A DNA stretch of 64,000 nt, taken from NCBI GenBank assembly GCA_040757595.1, contig JBFLWP010000017.1, forward strand, positions 1 to 64,000. The letters are read 5' to 3'. This DNA comes from Nitrospirota bacterium (GTDB lineage Bacteria; Nitrospirota; Nitrospiria; Nitrospirales; Nitrospiraceae). Below the pieces are notes generated by a model. That model was not told the origin of the DNA, did no database searches, and worked only from the letters and a program-made list of their open reading frames with translations. Positions 40,565-48,093 of this stretch are shown here, in pieces (position 1 is the stretch's first letter; each line of letters starts with the position of its first letter). Made by a program: the position numbers and the translations under genes.

Positions 40565-43273
40565 TCACTCCTTCGCCGCGTCACCGCGTCCCTCTTCAAC
40601 CGCCACCGGCAGCCGCACGATGAACGTGGCGCCCTTCCCGACCTCGCTCTCGCAGGTGACGGTCCCCCGCAATTGCATCACGACCATGCGCACGGTCCAC
40701 AGGCCCAAGCCGGTTCCTTGCTCGACCGGCTTGGTGGAGAAGAACGGCTCGAAGAGCTTGGCGCGATACTCGGGCGGAATGCCCGGCCCGTCGTCCTGGA
40801 TTCGGACCTCGATCCAGCCGCCTTCGGCGGCCGAAGGGGAGACGGGGTGAAGGGGGGAAGGGGCGATCGCCGCGTCTCCGTGTCCCCGCGTCTCCGCGTC
40901 AGCAACGAGCGTCGCCGCCACCGTCAGCGTCCCCTTCCCGTGCGCCTCGCTCATGGCTTGCATCGCGTTCATCATGAGGTTCAGGAACACCTCGTGGAGC
41001 TGCCTCGGGTCCGCCCAGATCGCCGGGAGATCGGATGGGAGAGCGGTCTGCACGACGATTTGGTTCAGCATCAGCTCGTTGGCGAGAAACTCCAAGGTGT
41101 CATTCAGGACCGTTTGCACGAAACAACGTTCGGACCGAGGCTGATAGGGCCTGGCCAGCGACAGGAACCGGTCCGTGATGCGGGCCAGACGAGCGGCAGC
41201 CGACTCGATCGTCCCAAGGTCGGCGGGCAGCGTGGCATATTCCTGCCGGAGCAGCTTTTCCCGGCACAATTGCAGGTGGCCGGTCAGGATGAAGAGGGGA
41301 TTTCTCAGCTCGTGCGCGATCCCGCCCAGAAGTTGCCCCATTGCCGCCAGATGTTCCAGCCGGCGGGCCTGCTGTTCCATCGCCTTGCGCTCGGTAATGT
41401 CTGCATAGATCCCGAGCACCCCGAAGACCTGCCCGGCTCGATCAATCAGGGGGACCTTGCTGGTTCTCAACCAGAGGATGCTCCCGTCCGGTCTCGTCTG
41501 GGGTTCTTCATAGTTCAGCTTGGAGGTCCCGGTCTCCATGACGGACCGGTCGTCCGCCCGATACAACTCCGCCGTCTCCTTCCAGGCCAGCTCGAAATCG
41601 TCTTTCCCGACGATGGCCTCCGGCTCGCCGACGCCCGCCGCCCGGGCAAACAACTTGTTGCAACCGAGGTAGCGCAAATCGCGATCCTTCCAGAAGACAT
41701 GTTCGGGAATGTTGTCTATGATGAGGCGGAGCATCTCACGGGATTGCTGCAATTCGGCTTCCGTGCGTGTCCGCTCCGTGATGTCAACGCCCATGCCTCC
41801 GACAAACCGCTGGCCCGCCGCGTCGCTGACCGGGAACTTGAGGACGAGCCAGTCGAGAGAACGGCCATCGGACGCGGGCACCGTTTCGATCGCCTCAATG
41901 ACTTTACCCTCAGCAAGGACGGCCCGATCGTGCTCGTTCAACTGCCGGGCGACGTCGGCCGGCCACAAGTCATCGTTCGTCTTTCCCTTCCAATCGGCCT
42001 CCTGTAACGAAAAGATCCGCTCCATCGCCCTGTTGACGTAAACGTGACGTCCCTGTGCATCCTTCAGGAACGCCACCGCCGGGCTGTAGCCCATGAAGGC
42101 TTTGAAACGCTCCTCGCTTGCTTTGAGCGCCTCCTCCGTCCGCTTGCGCTCGGTGATGTCGCGATCCACTCCACGATAACCTAGCAGTTGTCCTTTGTCG
42201 TCGAAGACCGGCACGCCGCTGGTTTCGAGCACGACGCGATGGCCGTCCTTGTGGAGGTTCGTGTTCTCCAGACCGGCAAAGGATGTCTGAGCCTCCACGA
42301 TCGCACGGAATTGTGCGGCCATTCGTTCGGCTTCACCCGAAGGCATCAACGTAAAGGGCGTCTTGCCGATCAAGTCCTTCGGCTCGTATCCCAAGAGGTC
42401 CTTGACCCGAGGACTCGCATAGGTGTAAACGCCGTTTCGATCAACTTCCCAAATCCAGTCGCTGGTCGTCTCGACCAAGGCTTGGAACCGTTCTTTGGCT
42501 TGGCGGAGTTCATTCTCCGCCCGTTTGCGCTCGGCGACCTCCCTTTCAAGGCTTTGGACGGCTGCCTGAAGCTGCGCCGTGCGCTCGACGACGCGCTGCT
42601 CCAGCCCGGCTGTGAGCTGACGGACTTCCTCCTCCGCCTGCTTGCGCTCGATCAGGGCGCCGATCAGCTTGGCGGCCGTGGCCAGCCGGCTCTTGGCGAG
42701 GGCGATGAGGGACTCCGGCCGCGGCTCGTATTCCTCCGCTTGCCGCCGGAGCGTCTCCACCGGCAGGTCGTAGCGCGCCGCGACCTCGCGCAGTTTGTCA
42801 GGGTCCTGCGGCGGAGTCCCGTAGCCGAAATTGATGGACCCGACGACCTCGCCCCCGGCCCTGATCGGGACCGCGTAGATGCGAATGCCTCCCAGGCAGG
42901 GAAAATCCGCCGGCTCATTCCGCTCTATGGACGCCTTGGAGACGGCCCAACAGGATTCGTGACAGTGCCACTTGCCACACGACAGCGCTTCACGGTTGTC
43001 CGGCGTGCCGCACCGCTCGCGGGATCCGGCATCGAGCATACGGCACCAGCCGGAGGAGAAGATGCCCAGCGCGTAGTTGCCGTTCCGTTCATACACGGCG
43101 GCCGACGTTTCGAGCAGGGTGAGGTACTCGGCCACGAGCTCGGTCAGCAGTTCCCTGCCGACCGCATCGAGCACCAGACGCGAAGAGTTGAGCGCGGTGA
43201 TGTCGCCATAGGGCTGCACCTGCCACGACCGCCCCGGCTTGGTCACTCTTCCAGGGTTATCATGGAGGCTCAT
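40565..43273 (-). CDS. PocR-PAS-PAS-PAS sensor histidine kinase (kinase A)
   Basis: 902 residues from ATG 43273 (AGGAAG upstream). Order: PocR-type sensory domain (about 25-190) with C-R-M-L-D, C-G-T-P and C-G-K-W-H-C-H-E-S-C-W, a Cys/His-rich pocket; coiled coil (about 200-260); three PAS domains to about 640; HisKA with H-E-L-R-N-P-L-F; HATPase with N-L-M-M-N-A-M-Q, D-D-G-P-G-I and G-T-G-L-G-L. No membrane segment, so it is cytoplasmic. Residues 794-819 are encoded by a family H repeat between two conserved ATPase strands. The second PAS closely resembles that of the protein at 51179-52348. Confidence 0.9.
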   Translation of the reverse strand: MSLHDNPGRVTKPGRSWQVQPYGDITALNSSRLVLDAVGRELLTELVAEYLTLLETSAAVYERNGNYALGIFSSGWCRMLDAGSRERCGTPDNREALSCGKWHCHESCWAVSKASIERNEPADFPCLGGIRIYAVPIRAGGEVVGSINFGYGTPPQDPDKLREVAARYDLPVETLRRQAEEYEPRPESLIALAKSRLATAAKLIGALIERKQAEEEVRQLTAGLEQRVVERTAQLQAAVQSLEREVAERKRAENELRQAKERFQALVETTSDWIWEVDRNGVYTYASPRVKDLLGYEPKDLIGKTPFTLMPSGEAERMAAQFRAIVEAQTSFAGLENTNLHKDGHRVVLETSGVPVFDDKGQLLGYRGVDRDITERKRTEEALKASEERFKAFMGYSPAVAFLKDAQGRHVYVNRAMERIFSLQEADWKGKTNDDLWPADVARQLNEHDRAVLAEGKVIEAIETVPASDGRSLDWLVLKFPVSDAAGQRFVGGMGVDITERTRTEAELQQSREMLRLIIDNIPEHVFWKDRDLRYLGCNKLFARAAGVGEPEAIVGKDDFELAWKETAELYRADDRSVMETGTSKLNYEEPQTRPDGSILWLRTSKVPLIDRAGQVFGVLGIYADITERKAMEQQARRLEHLAAMGQLLGGIAHELRNPLFILTGHLQLCREKLLRQEYATLPADLGTIESAAARLARITDRFLSLARPYQPRSERCFVQTVLNDTLEFLANELMLNQIVVQTALPSDLPAIWADPRQLHEVFLNLMMNAMQAMSEAHGKGTLTVAATLVADAETRGHGDAAIAPSPLHPVSPSAAEGGWIEVRIQDDGPGIPPEYRAKLFEPFFSTKPVEQGTGLGLWTVRMVVMQLRGTVTCESEVGKGATFIVRLPVAVEEGRGDAAKE
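40817..40894. repeat. Family H repeat inside kinase A
   Basis: 78 in-frame bases of GACGCGGGGACACGGAGACG-type sequence encode the 26-residue linker that begins E-T-R-G-H-G-D. It lies between V-A-A-T-L-V-A-D-A and W-I-E-V-R-I-Q-D-D-G-P-G-I. The same position carries repeat sequence in kinases B and C. Confidence 0.8.
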
Positions 43274-43318
43274 GGGTTCTTCCTTTTCCCGCCCAACTCG
43301 TTTTTCTCTGCGCTTCCC

Positions 43319-43400
43319 CCTCACCGTGTCTCCCCGTCTCCGGGTCTCCGCGTCGTCCTCTCGCCCCGTCACCCCTTCGCCGCATCACCGCGTCCCGCTT
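43319..43400. repeat. Family H repeat between kinases A and B
   Basis: CTCACCGTGTCTCCCCGTCT, CCGGGTCTCCGCGTCGTCCT and CGCCCCGTCACCCCTTCGCC units. It overlaps the 3' end of kinase B, encoding its C-terminal G-R-G-D-A-A-K-G; kinase A ends with G-R-G-D-A-A-K-E from a similar repeat at about 40555-40600. Confidence 0.7.
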
Positions 43401-45249
43401 CAGCGGTCAGCGGCAGCCGGACGATGAACGTCGTGCCCTCCCCGACTTCCGTCTCGTAGCTGACCATCCCCTTCAGCGACTGGACGATCATCTGCACCGT
43501 CCAGAGTCCCAGCCCGGTCCCCTCCCCGGGCGGCTTCGTCGTGAAGAACGGCTCGAACAGCAGGTCCCGATGCTCGGGCGCGATCCCCGGCCCGTCGTCT
43601 TGGATTCTCACTTCGATCCAATTCGCCCCGTCACCCCTTCCCCGTGTCCCCCCTTCGCCGTGTCCTTCTTGATCCGACGCGGCGACGCGGGGACGGGGAG
43701 ACGCGGTGCTCACTGCGTCGGCGACCAACGTCGCCGCCACCGTCAGCCTTCCCCGCCCGTGCGCCGCGCTCATGGCCTGCATGGCGTTCAAGACCAGGTT
43801 CAGAAAGGCCTGGTGGAGTTGGGCCGGATCGGAGACGCACGCGGGCAGGTCCGCCGCGAACTCCGTCTTCACGACGATGCGATGCTTCATCAATTCGTTG
43901 GACAGGAAGTCCAGCACCCCGTTCAGGACCATCACGATCGAGCACACCTGCAGCGACGGTTGAATCGGCCGGGCCATGGTCAGAAACCGCTGGGCGATGC
44001 CGCCCATGCGCTGGGCCGCCTCCACGATCTTGTGCAGATCGGGCTCGAGCTGGTCATATTCCCGGTTGGCTACCTTCTCCTTCAGGAGCTGGACGCGGCC
44101 GGTCACGACGAACAGCGGGTTCTTGAGCTCGTGCACGACTCCGCCCAGCAGTTGGCCCATCGCGGCCAGTTGCTCGATCCGCTGGGCGTGCCGCTCCATC
44201 TGCTTGCGTTCGGTGATGTCCTGCTTGATCGCGATGAAGTTGGTGATTTCGCTGTTGTGGCTGCGCACGGGCGTGATCGTCATGTCCTCCGTGTAAAACG
44301 ACCCGTCTTTCCTCCGATTGACCAACTCCCCGCGCCAGATAGACCCCGCCTTGATCGTCGCCCAGAGCCGTTGATAAAAGTGCTGATCCTGCTTGCCCGA
44401 CTTGAGCAGGCGCGGGTTCCGGCCGATCGCCTCGGCGGCCGCGTAGCCGGTCGTCTTCGAAAAGGCCGGATTGACCCAGAGGATCGTCCCGTCCGCATCC
44501 GTGATCACGACCCCGTTGGCGGCCGATTCCAGCGCGCGGGTCACGAGTCGAATCTGCTCCTCGGCCCGCTTCCGCTCGGTCAGGGTGTTCAGCCACTGGT
44601 CCAGTCTGGCCGCGGACCGGTCCTTGGCGAGAAAGACGTCGGGCGGCAGGTAGTAGGGGTTGTCGTGCAACTCGGTGCCCACCGCCACGATCGGATGGGT
44701 CGCCAGGATGTCGAGCTGGACCTCGGGGGTGAATCGCCGGCGGTCGTACTGGCAGAGGGCGAGGCAGCGGCTGCCGGGAAAGAACCGGTTCAGCTTGGCC
44801 TCGTACTCGATCAGGCGTTCGGAGCCGGGGAGGCCCCGCAGGGCCCAGGTCATCTCGCCGGTCACGCGGAGCGCCGGGTAGCCCTCCTTGATGACCGCTT
44901 GCTCGGTCGCTGCGCGCAACAGCGCGATCATCCGGTCCGGGTCAAAGGCGCCCTCGCGCAGGTAGGCCTCCTGCACTGTCAGAATCTGCAGTTGGCCCCG
45001 TGAAAGGAACGGCTCCACCTCCAGCCCGTCGTTCCGCAGATAGGCCAGGATCGCATCGGCGGTTCGGGCGTCCACGATGTAGAGGACCTTCTCGCCCCGT
45101 TCGAGCCCCTGGCGGAGGAACGGGGTGAGCAGGGTTCGGTGCTCCTCCTCCGTCTCATAGAGCGAGCAGAGGTGCGCGCCCGGCTTCAGATTGGCGAGCG
45201 TGGGCATCACGTCGGGGCTTGCGGCGGTCGGATCTGGCCGGTCGTTCAT
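43369..45249 (-). CDS. MEDS-PAS sensor histidine kinase (kinase B)
   Basis: 626 residues from ATG 45249, whose ATG overlaps the stop of the small Cys protein. The N-terminal MEDS domain (about 20-200) begins G-A-H-L-C-S-L-Y-E-T-E-E-E-H and contains F-L-R-Q-G-L-E-R-G-E-K-V-L-Y-I-V; such domains occur in DcmR-like sensors of small molecules. One PAS (about 240-350: S-A-A-N-G-V-V-I-T-D-A-D-G-T-I-L) follows, then HisKA (H-E-L-K-N-P-L-F) and HATPase (D-D-G-P-G-I, G-T-G-L-G-L). Residues 513-543 are repeat-encoded, at the site equivalent to that in kinases A and C. Confidence 0.9.
   Translation of the reverse strand: MNDRPDPTAASPDVMPTLANLKPGAHLCSLYETEEEHRTLLTPFLRQGLERGEKVLYIVDARTADAILAYLRNDGLEVEPFLSRGQLQILTVQEAYLREGAFDPDRMIALLRAATEQAVIKEGYPALRVTGEMTWALRGLPGSERLIEYEAKLNRFFPGSRCLALCQYDRRRFTPEVQLDILATHPIVAVGTELHDNPYYLPPDVFLAKDRSAARLDQWLNTLTERKRAEEQIRLVTRALESAANGVVITDADGTILWVNPAFSKTTGYAAAEAIGRNPRLLKSGKQDQHFYQRLWATIKAGSIWRGELVNRRKDGSFYTEDMTITPVRSHNSEITNFIAIKQDITERKQMERHAQRIEQLAAMGQLLGGVVHELKNPLFVVTGRVQLLKEKVANREYDQLEPDLHKIVEAAQRMGGIAQRFLTMARPIQPSLQVCSIVMVLNGVLDFLSNELMKHRIVVKTEFAADLPACVSDPAQLHQAFLNLVLNAMQAMSAAHGRGRLTVAATLVADAVSTASPRPRVAASDQEGHGEGGTRGRGDGANWIEVRIQDDGPGIAPEHRDLLFEPFFTTKPPGEGTGLGLWTVQMIVQSLKGMVSYETEVGEGTTFIVRLPLTAEAGRGDAAKG
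43621..43713. repeat. Family H repeat inside kinase B
   Basis: 93 in-frame bases encode a 31-residue linker (V-S-T-A-S-P-R-P-R-V to G-R-G-D-G-A-N) between V-A-A-T-L-V-A-D-A and W-I-E-V-R-I-Q-D-D. Both GGACACGG and its complement occur, so the segment can fold as a hairpin. Confidence 0.8.
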
Positions 45250-45500
45250 TGGGCGCTCGCGACGCTGGCGCGCGGCTTGGCGATGGTCGGCTGGGCCTGT
45301 CGGCACACCGAGCAGCGCCCGGCCTTTTCGACCTTGAGCCCGCCCCACAGGCCGGCCCGCGCCTCCTGCATGAACTGCTCCACCTCTTCGAACCCGGTGA
45401 TGGTCACGACGCCGGCCGCCTTGGCGAGACACGGACCGCAATAGCTCCTGTCCAGATGCTCCTCCAGGACGTGGAGCAGGGCGTGGATCCTATCCGTCAT
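45246..45500 (-). CDS. Small Cys-rich protein coupled to kinase B
   Basis: 84 residues with C-G-P-C-L-A-K-A near residue 21 and C-S-V-C-R-Q-A near residue 63, two C-x-x-C pairs that could bind a metal or form disulfides. Its TGA overlaps the kinase B ATG (ATGA), so production of the two proteins is coupled and it may be a co-sensor. I do not recognise the family. Confidence 0.7.
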   Translation of the reverse strand: MTDRIHALLHVLEEHLDRSYCGPCLAKAAGVVTITGFEEVEQFMQEARAGLWGGLKVEKAGRCSVCRQAQPTIAKPRASVASAQ

Positions 45501-45536
45501 GGACTCCTCCCTGACGTCGCAAAGGGAAGGTCACTG

Positions 45537-45956
45537 TCATCGTCGTTGGAGCGCCTCCCACAGGTGCCGCAGTTGCACCGACCATCTTTCCCGCACCGCC
45601 CACGCCTCCATGTTGTGAACCGGCTCGAATCGCTCGTCCAGGAGCTTCCAGGCGAGAATCTGATTCTTCGAGATGGCGCACCGGCGACGCCGGAGACGGC
45701 ACCAGCCGATGATCTGCCCGGTCCAGGTGGTGTGGTAGATCTCGATGAGTCCTTCGGCAGCAGGCCCGCCCGGCAGCCGGTATCTGATCCACACAAGCCG
45801 TTGCTCCCTGGCGGCCTGCCGGGCGTAGCGCAGGCGAAACGGTTCGGCGCTGGGGGCCGCCATGGGCCCGATCGGCGGATGCACGCGGTTCCAGATCGCG
45901 CGAGCGATTATGCCCACGATCACAAGCCCGACCAACAAGATGAGCCACCCGGCCAC
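45537..45956 (-). CDS. Membrane-anchored WYL-like domain protein
   Basis: 139 residues from GTG 45956, chosen because AGGAGG lies seven bases upstream; this puts the hydrophobic segment (V-A-G-W-L-I-L-L-V-G-L-V-I-V-G-I) at the very N-terminus. The cytoplasmic part contains L-V-W-I-R-Y-R-L-P-G-G, then G-Q-I-I-G-W-C-R-L-R-R-R-R-C-A-I-S-K-N-Q-I and F-E-P, which resembles the WYL ligand-binding domain (usually fused to a helix-turn-helix). Here there is no DNA-binding domain. The similarity is by eye. Expression may be sigma-54 dependent. Confidence 0.6.
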   Translation of the reverse strand: MAGWLILLVGLVIVGIIARAIWNRVHPPIGPMAAPSAEPFRLRYARQAAREQRLVWIRYRLPGGPAAEGLIEIYHTTWTGQIIGWCRLRRRRCAISKNQILAWKLLDERFEPVHNMEAWAVRERWSVQLRHLWEALQRR

Positions 45957-46335
45957 GGCTTTCCTCCTCACCTCCAAAACACGAGCAGCCCGACTGGGCG
46001 GAGCCCTGATCCGTCCCTTCCCGCTGAGCACACAAAGGGCGGAGCAAGAGAAGTGCCCTTAGAGGCACGACCGAGAGCATGGCAAAAACGCCAGGATTTT
46101 CGACGAGATGCGTGAGATTAGCGGCCGACGACGCTGCGTCGAGCGGAGAGACCTCGCCGCCCCTGTTGCCTTTGGCTACAGCCTGGGGAGGGTGACTGTC
46201 CCTTCACTCCCCTCTGTCTCAGGGACGATCCGTGGATGGGGAGAGGAGGTAACGCGGGGACGCGGAGAGTGGATGAAAAGGGGACGGGGCGATGAAAAGC
46301 GATGCGGCGAAGGGGCGAAGAAGCGAAGAAGAACC
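45957..46335. other. Intergenic region with promoter and repeats
   Basis: 379 bases between the WYL-like gene and kinase C. It holds a sigma-54 candidate (46044-46058) and the left part of a long family H repeat (46238-46375). The rest shows no gene I can support. Confidence 0.6.
46044..46058 (-). promoter_or_regulatory. Sigma-54 promoter candidate
   Basis: On the minus strand GGGCAC-TTCTC-TTGC followed by T. It differs from TGGCAC-N5-TTGCT only in the first base. Transcription would start near 46033, about 77 bases before the WYL-like gene, and could read on through the small Cys protein and kinases B and A. Confidence 0.55.
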
Positions 46336-46375
46336 TCACCGCATCGCCGTGTCGCCGTGTCCCCGCGTCGGTTCT
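46238..46375. repeat. Family H inverted repeat
   Basis: The left arm has GTAACGCGGGGACGCGGAGA, then AAAAGGGGACGGGGCGATGA and GCGATGCGGCGAAGGGGCGA. The right arm CACCGCATCGCCGTGTCGCC plus GTGTCCCCGCGTCGG is its complement. The right arm encodes the C-terminal end of kinase C (T-R-G-H-G-D-T-A-M-R). Confidence 0.8.
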
Positions 46376-47952
46376 CCGGCAACGGGCAGCCGGACGATGA
46401 AGGTCGTGCCGCGACCGATCTCGGTCTCGAAGGTGACGGTGCCTTTCATGGCCATGACGATGGACCGGACGGTCCACAGGCCCAATCCGGTCCCCTGCTC
46501 GACCGGCTTGGTGGAGAAGAAAGGCTCGAAGAGCTTGGCGCGGTGCTCGGGCGGAATGCCCGGCCCGTCGTCCTGGATTCTCACTTCGATCCAGTCCCCC
46601 CCTTCCTTGCCCTCCCCCTCCGAGGGGGGAGGGGAGGGTGGGGGTGGCGCCGCGTCCCCGCGTCTCCGCGTCTCCGCGTCGGCGACGAGCGTCGCCGACA
46701 CCGTCAGCGTCCCCTTCCCGTGCGCCGCGTTCATGGCCTGCATCGCGTTCAGCATCAGGTTCAGAAACACCTCCTGCAACAACCGCGGATCACCCCAGAC
46801 CGCCGGCAAGTCCGGCAGGGGCTGGCGCATCACACGGACGTTGTTTTTCATCAGCTCGTTGGCCAGATGCTCCAGCGCCCGGTCGAGCAGGAGGCCCATG
46901 TTGCACCACTCCTGCTTGGGCTGGTAAGGCCTCGCCAGCTCCTGAAAACGGTCCGTGATCCGGCCCAAGCGCCCGGCGGCCTCCGCCACTTTCAGCAGAT
47001 CGGACGAAACCGCTTCATACTCCCGGTTCGCCAGCTTCTCCTGGACCAGTTGGACGTACCCCGTCAGGACGAAGAGCGGGTTCTTCAATTCGTGCGCGAT
47101 CCCGCCGAGGAGCTGGCCGAGGGCGGCCATCCGTTCGAACCGGCTCGCTTGCACCTCCATCTGCTTGCGTTCGGTGATGTCGTAGTAGTGCTCGATCCGG
47201 CCGCCGGCATAGGGTCCCGTGCGGATCGGCAAGCTCCGGTGCTCCAGCCACCGCTCGTCCCGGCCCTCCCCCGCAAGGACGTGGCATTCAAAACTCGCAA
47301 CATGGTTGCCGCGTTCGTAGGTTTCGAGGACGGTCTGAGCAAACTGATCCGGATGCTCCATCACCTGCTTGATCCGTTGCCGGATGAGCTGCCGCTTGTC
47401 CGTTCCGATCGCCTCGTCGCGGCGCAGCCCGAAAAACCGCTCCAGAGCCGCGTTGAGCCAGACGACGGTCAACTGGGCGTCCAGAATGATGATGCCGATC
47501 GGGGAGGTATCGAGGACATCCTGGACCAGCGACCGGTTCCGGGCCTCCACTTCCCGGAGCTGCCGCCGCTGCTCCACCTGCTCCAGCGCGTGGCGCACCG
47601 AGGCCGCAAGCCGGCCCACGTGCTTGGGGGACTTCAGCACGTAGTCGTCCAGTCCCGCCTTCATCGCCTCTACGGCGATCTCTTCGCTGCCCGTCCCCGT
47701 GAACATGATCACCGGACAGTCGGGATGGCCGGCCTTGACGTCGCGCAACACCGCCAGGCCGTCGGTCCAGCCCAGGTAGTAATCGGTGACCACCAGACAG
47801 AAGCCGCCGGCCTCAAGGGCCTGGGCCAATTCGTCGGGCCCCGCGATCGCGTCGATCTGGAAGTCGGGAAACTCCTTCTCGAGCAGCTCGATTGCGAGCT
47901 CCCGCAGCTGGGGGGAATCGTCAATGAGAAGGATGCGGGGCGCAGAGTTCAC
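46336..47952 (-). CDS. REC-PAS hybrid histidine kinase (kinase C)
   Basis: 538 residues from GTG 47952 (GGAGG upstream). An N-terminal receiver domain (I-L-L-I-D-D-S, phospho-acceptor in V-V-T-D-Y-Y-L-G, F-T-G-T-G, L-K-S-P) is followed by one PAS (about 150-270), HisKA with H-E-L-K-N-P-L-F and HATPase with D-D-G-P-G-I and G-T-G-L-G-L. A receiver ahead of the kinase suggests that its activity is set by phosphorylation from another kinase, perhaps A or B. Residues 427-453 are repeat-encoded at the site shared with kinases A and B. Confidence 0.9.
   Translation of the reverse strand: MNSAPRILLIDDSPQLRELAIELLEKEFPDFQIDAIAGPDELAQALEAGGFCLVVTDYYLGWTDGLAVLRDVKAGHPDCPVIMFTGTGSEEIAVEAMKAGLDDYVLKSPKHVGRLAASVRHALEQVEQRRQLREVEARNRSLVQDVLDTSPIGIIILDAQLTVVWLNAALERFFGLRRDEAIGTDKRQLIRQRIKQVMEHPDQFAQTVLETYERGNHVASFECHVLAGEGRDERWLEHRSLPIRTGPYAGGRIEHYYDITERKQMEVQASRFERMAALGQLLGGIAHELKNPLFVLTGYVQLVQEKLANREYEAVSSDLLKVAEAAGRLGRITDRFQELARPYQPKQEWCNMGLLLDRALEHLANELMKNNVRVMRQPLPDLPAVWGDPRLLQEVFLNLMLNAMQAMNAAHGKGTLTVSATLVADAETRRRGDAAPPPPSPPPSEGEGKEGGDWIEVRIQDDGPGIPPEHRAKLFEPFFSTKPVEQGTGLGLWTVRSIVMAMKGTVTFETEIGRGTTFIVRLPVAGEPTRGHGDTAMR
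46594..46674. repeat. Family H repeat inside kinase C
   Basis: 81 in-frame bases encode a 27-residue Pro/Gly/Glu-rich linker (E-T-R-R-R-G-D-A-A-P to E-G-K-E-G-G-D). It contains the unit CCGCGTCTCCGCGTCTCCGC on the plus strand, next to an extra CCTCCCC/GGGGAGG palindrome (about 46610-46640) not seen in kinases A and B. Confidence 0.8.
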
Positions 47953-48093
47953 CGGGCTGCCTCCGAAAGATAGGAACGGCAAAACGGGGGACACAGTCTA
48001 TCCGAAGTCGGCCGAGATAAGCAAGAAGTCTTACCAGCACAACGGCGGAGAGAATGTCCGACTCAGGGCTCATGAGAACGACGTGATCAATGG

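Noticed and set aside
48016-48033. GCAAGAAGTCTTACCA as a minus-strand sigma-54 promoter for kinase C
   Set aside because: Spacing is one base too long and the -24 block is TGGTAA.
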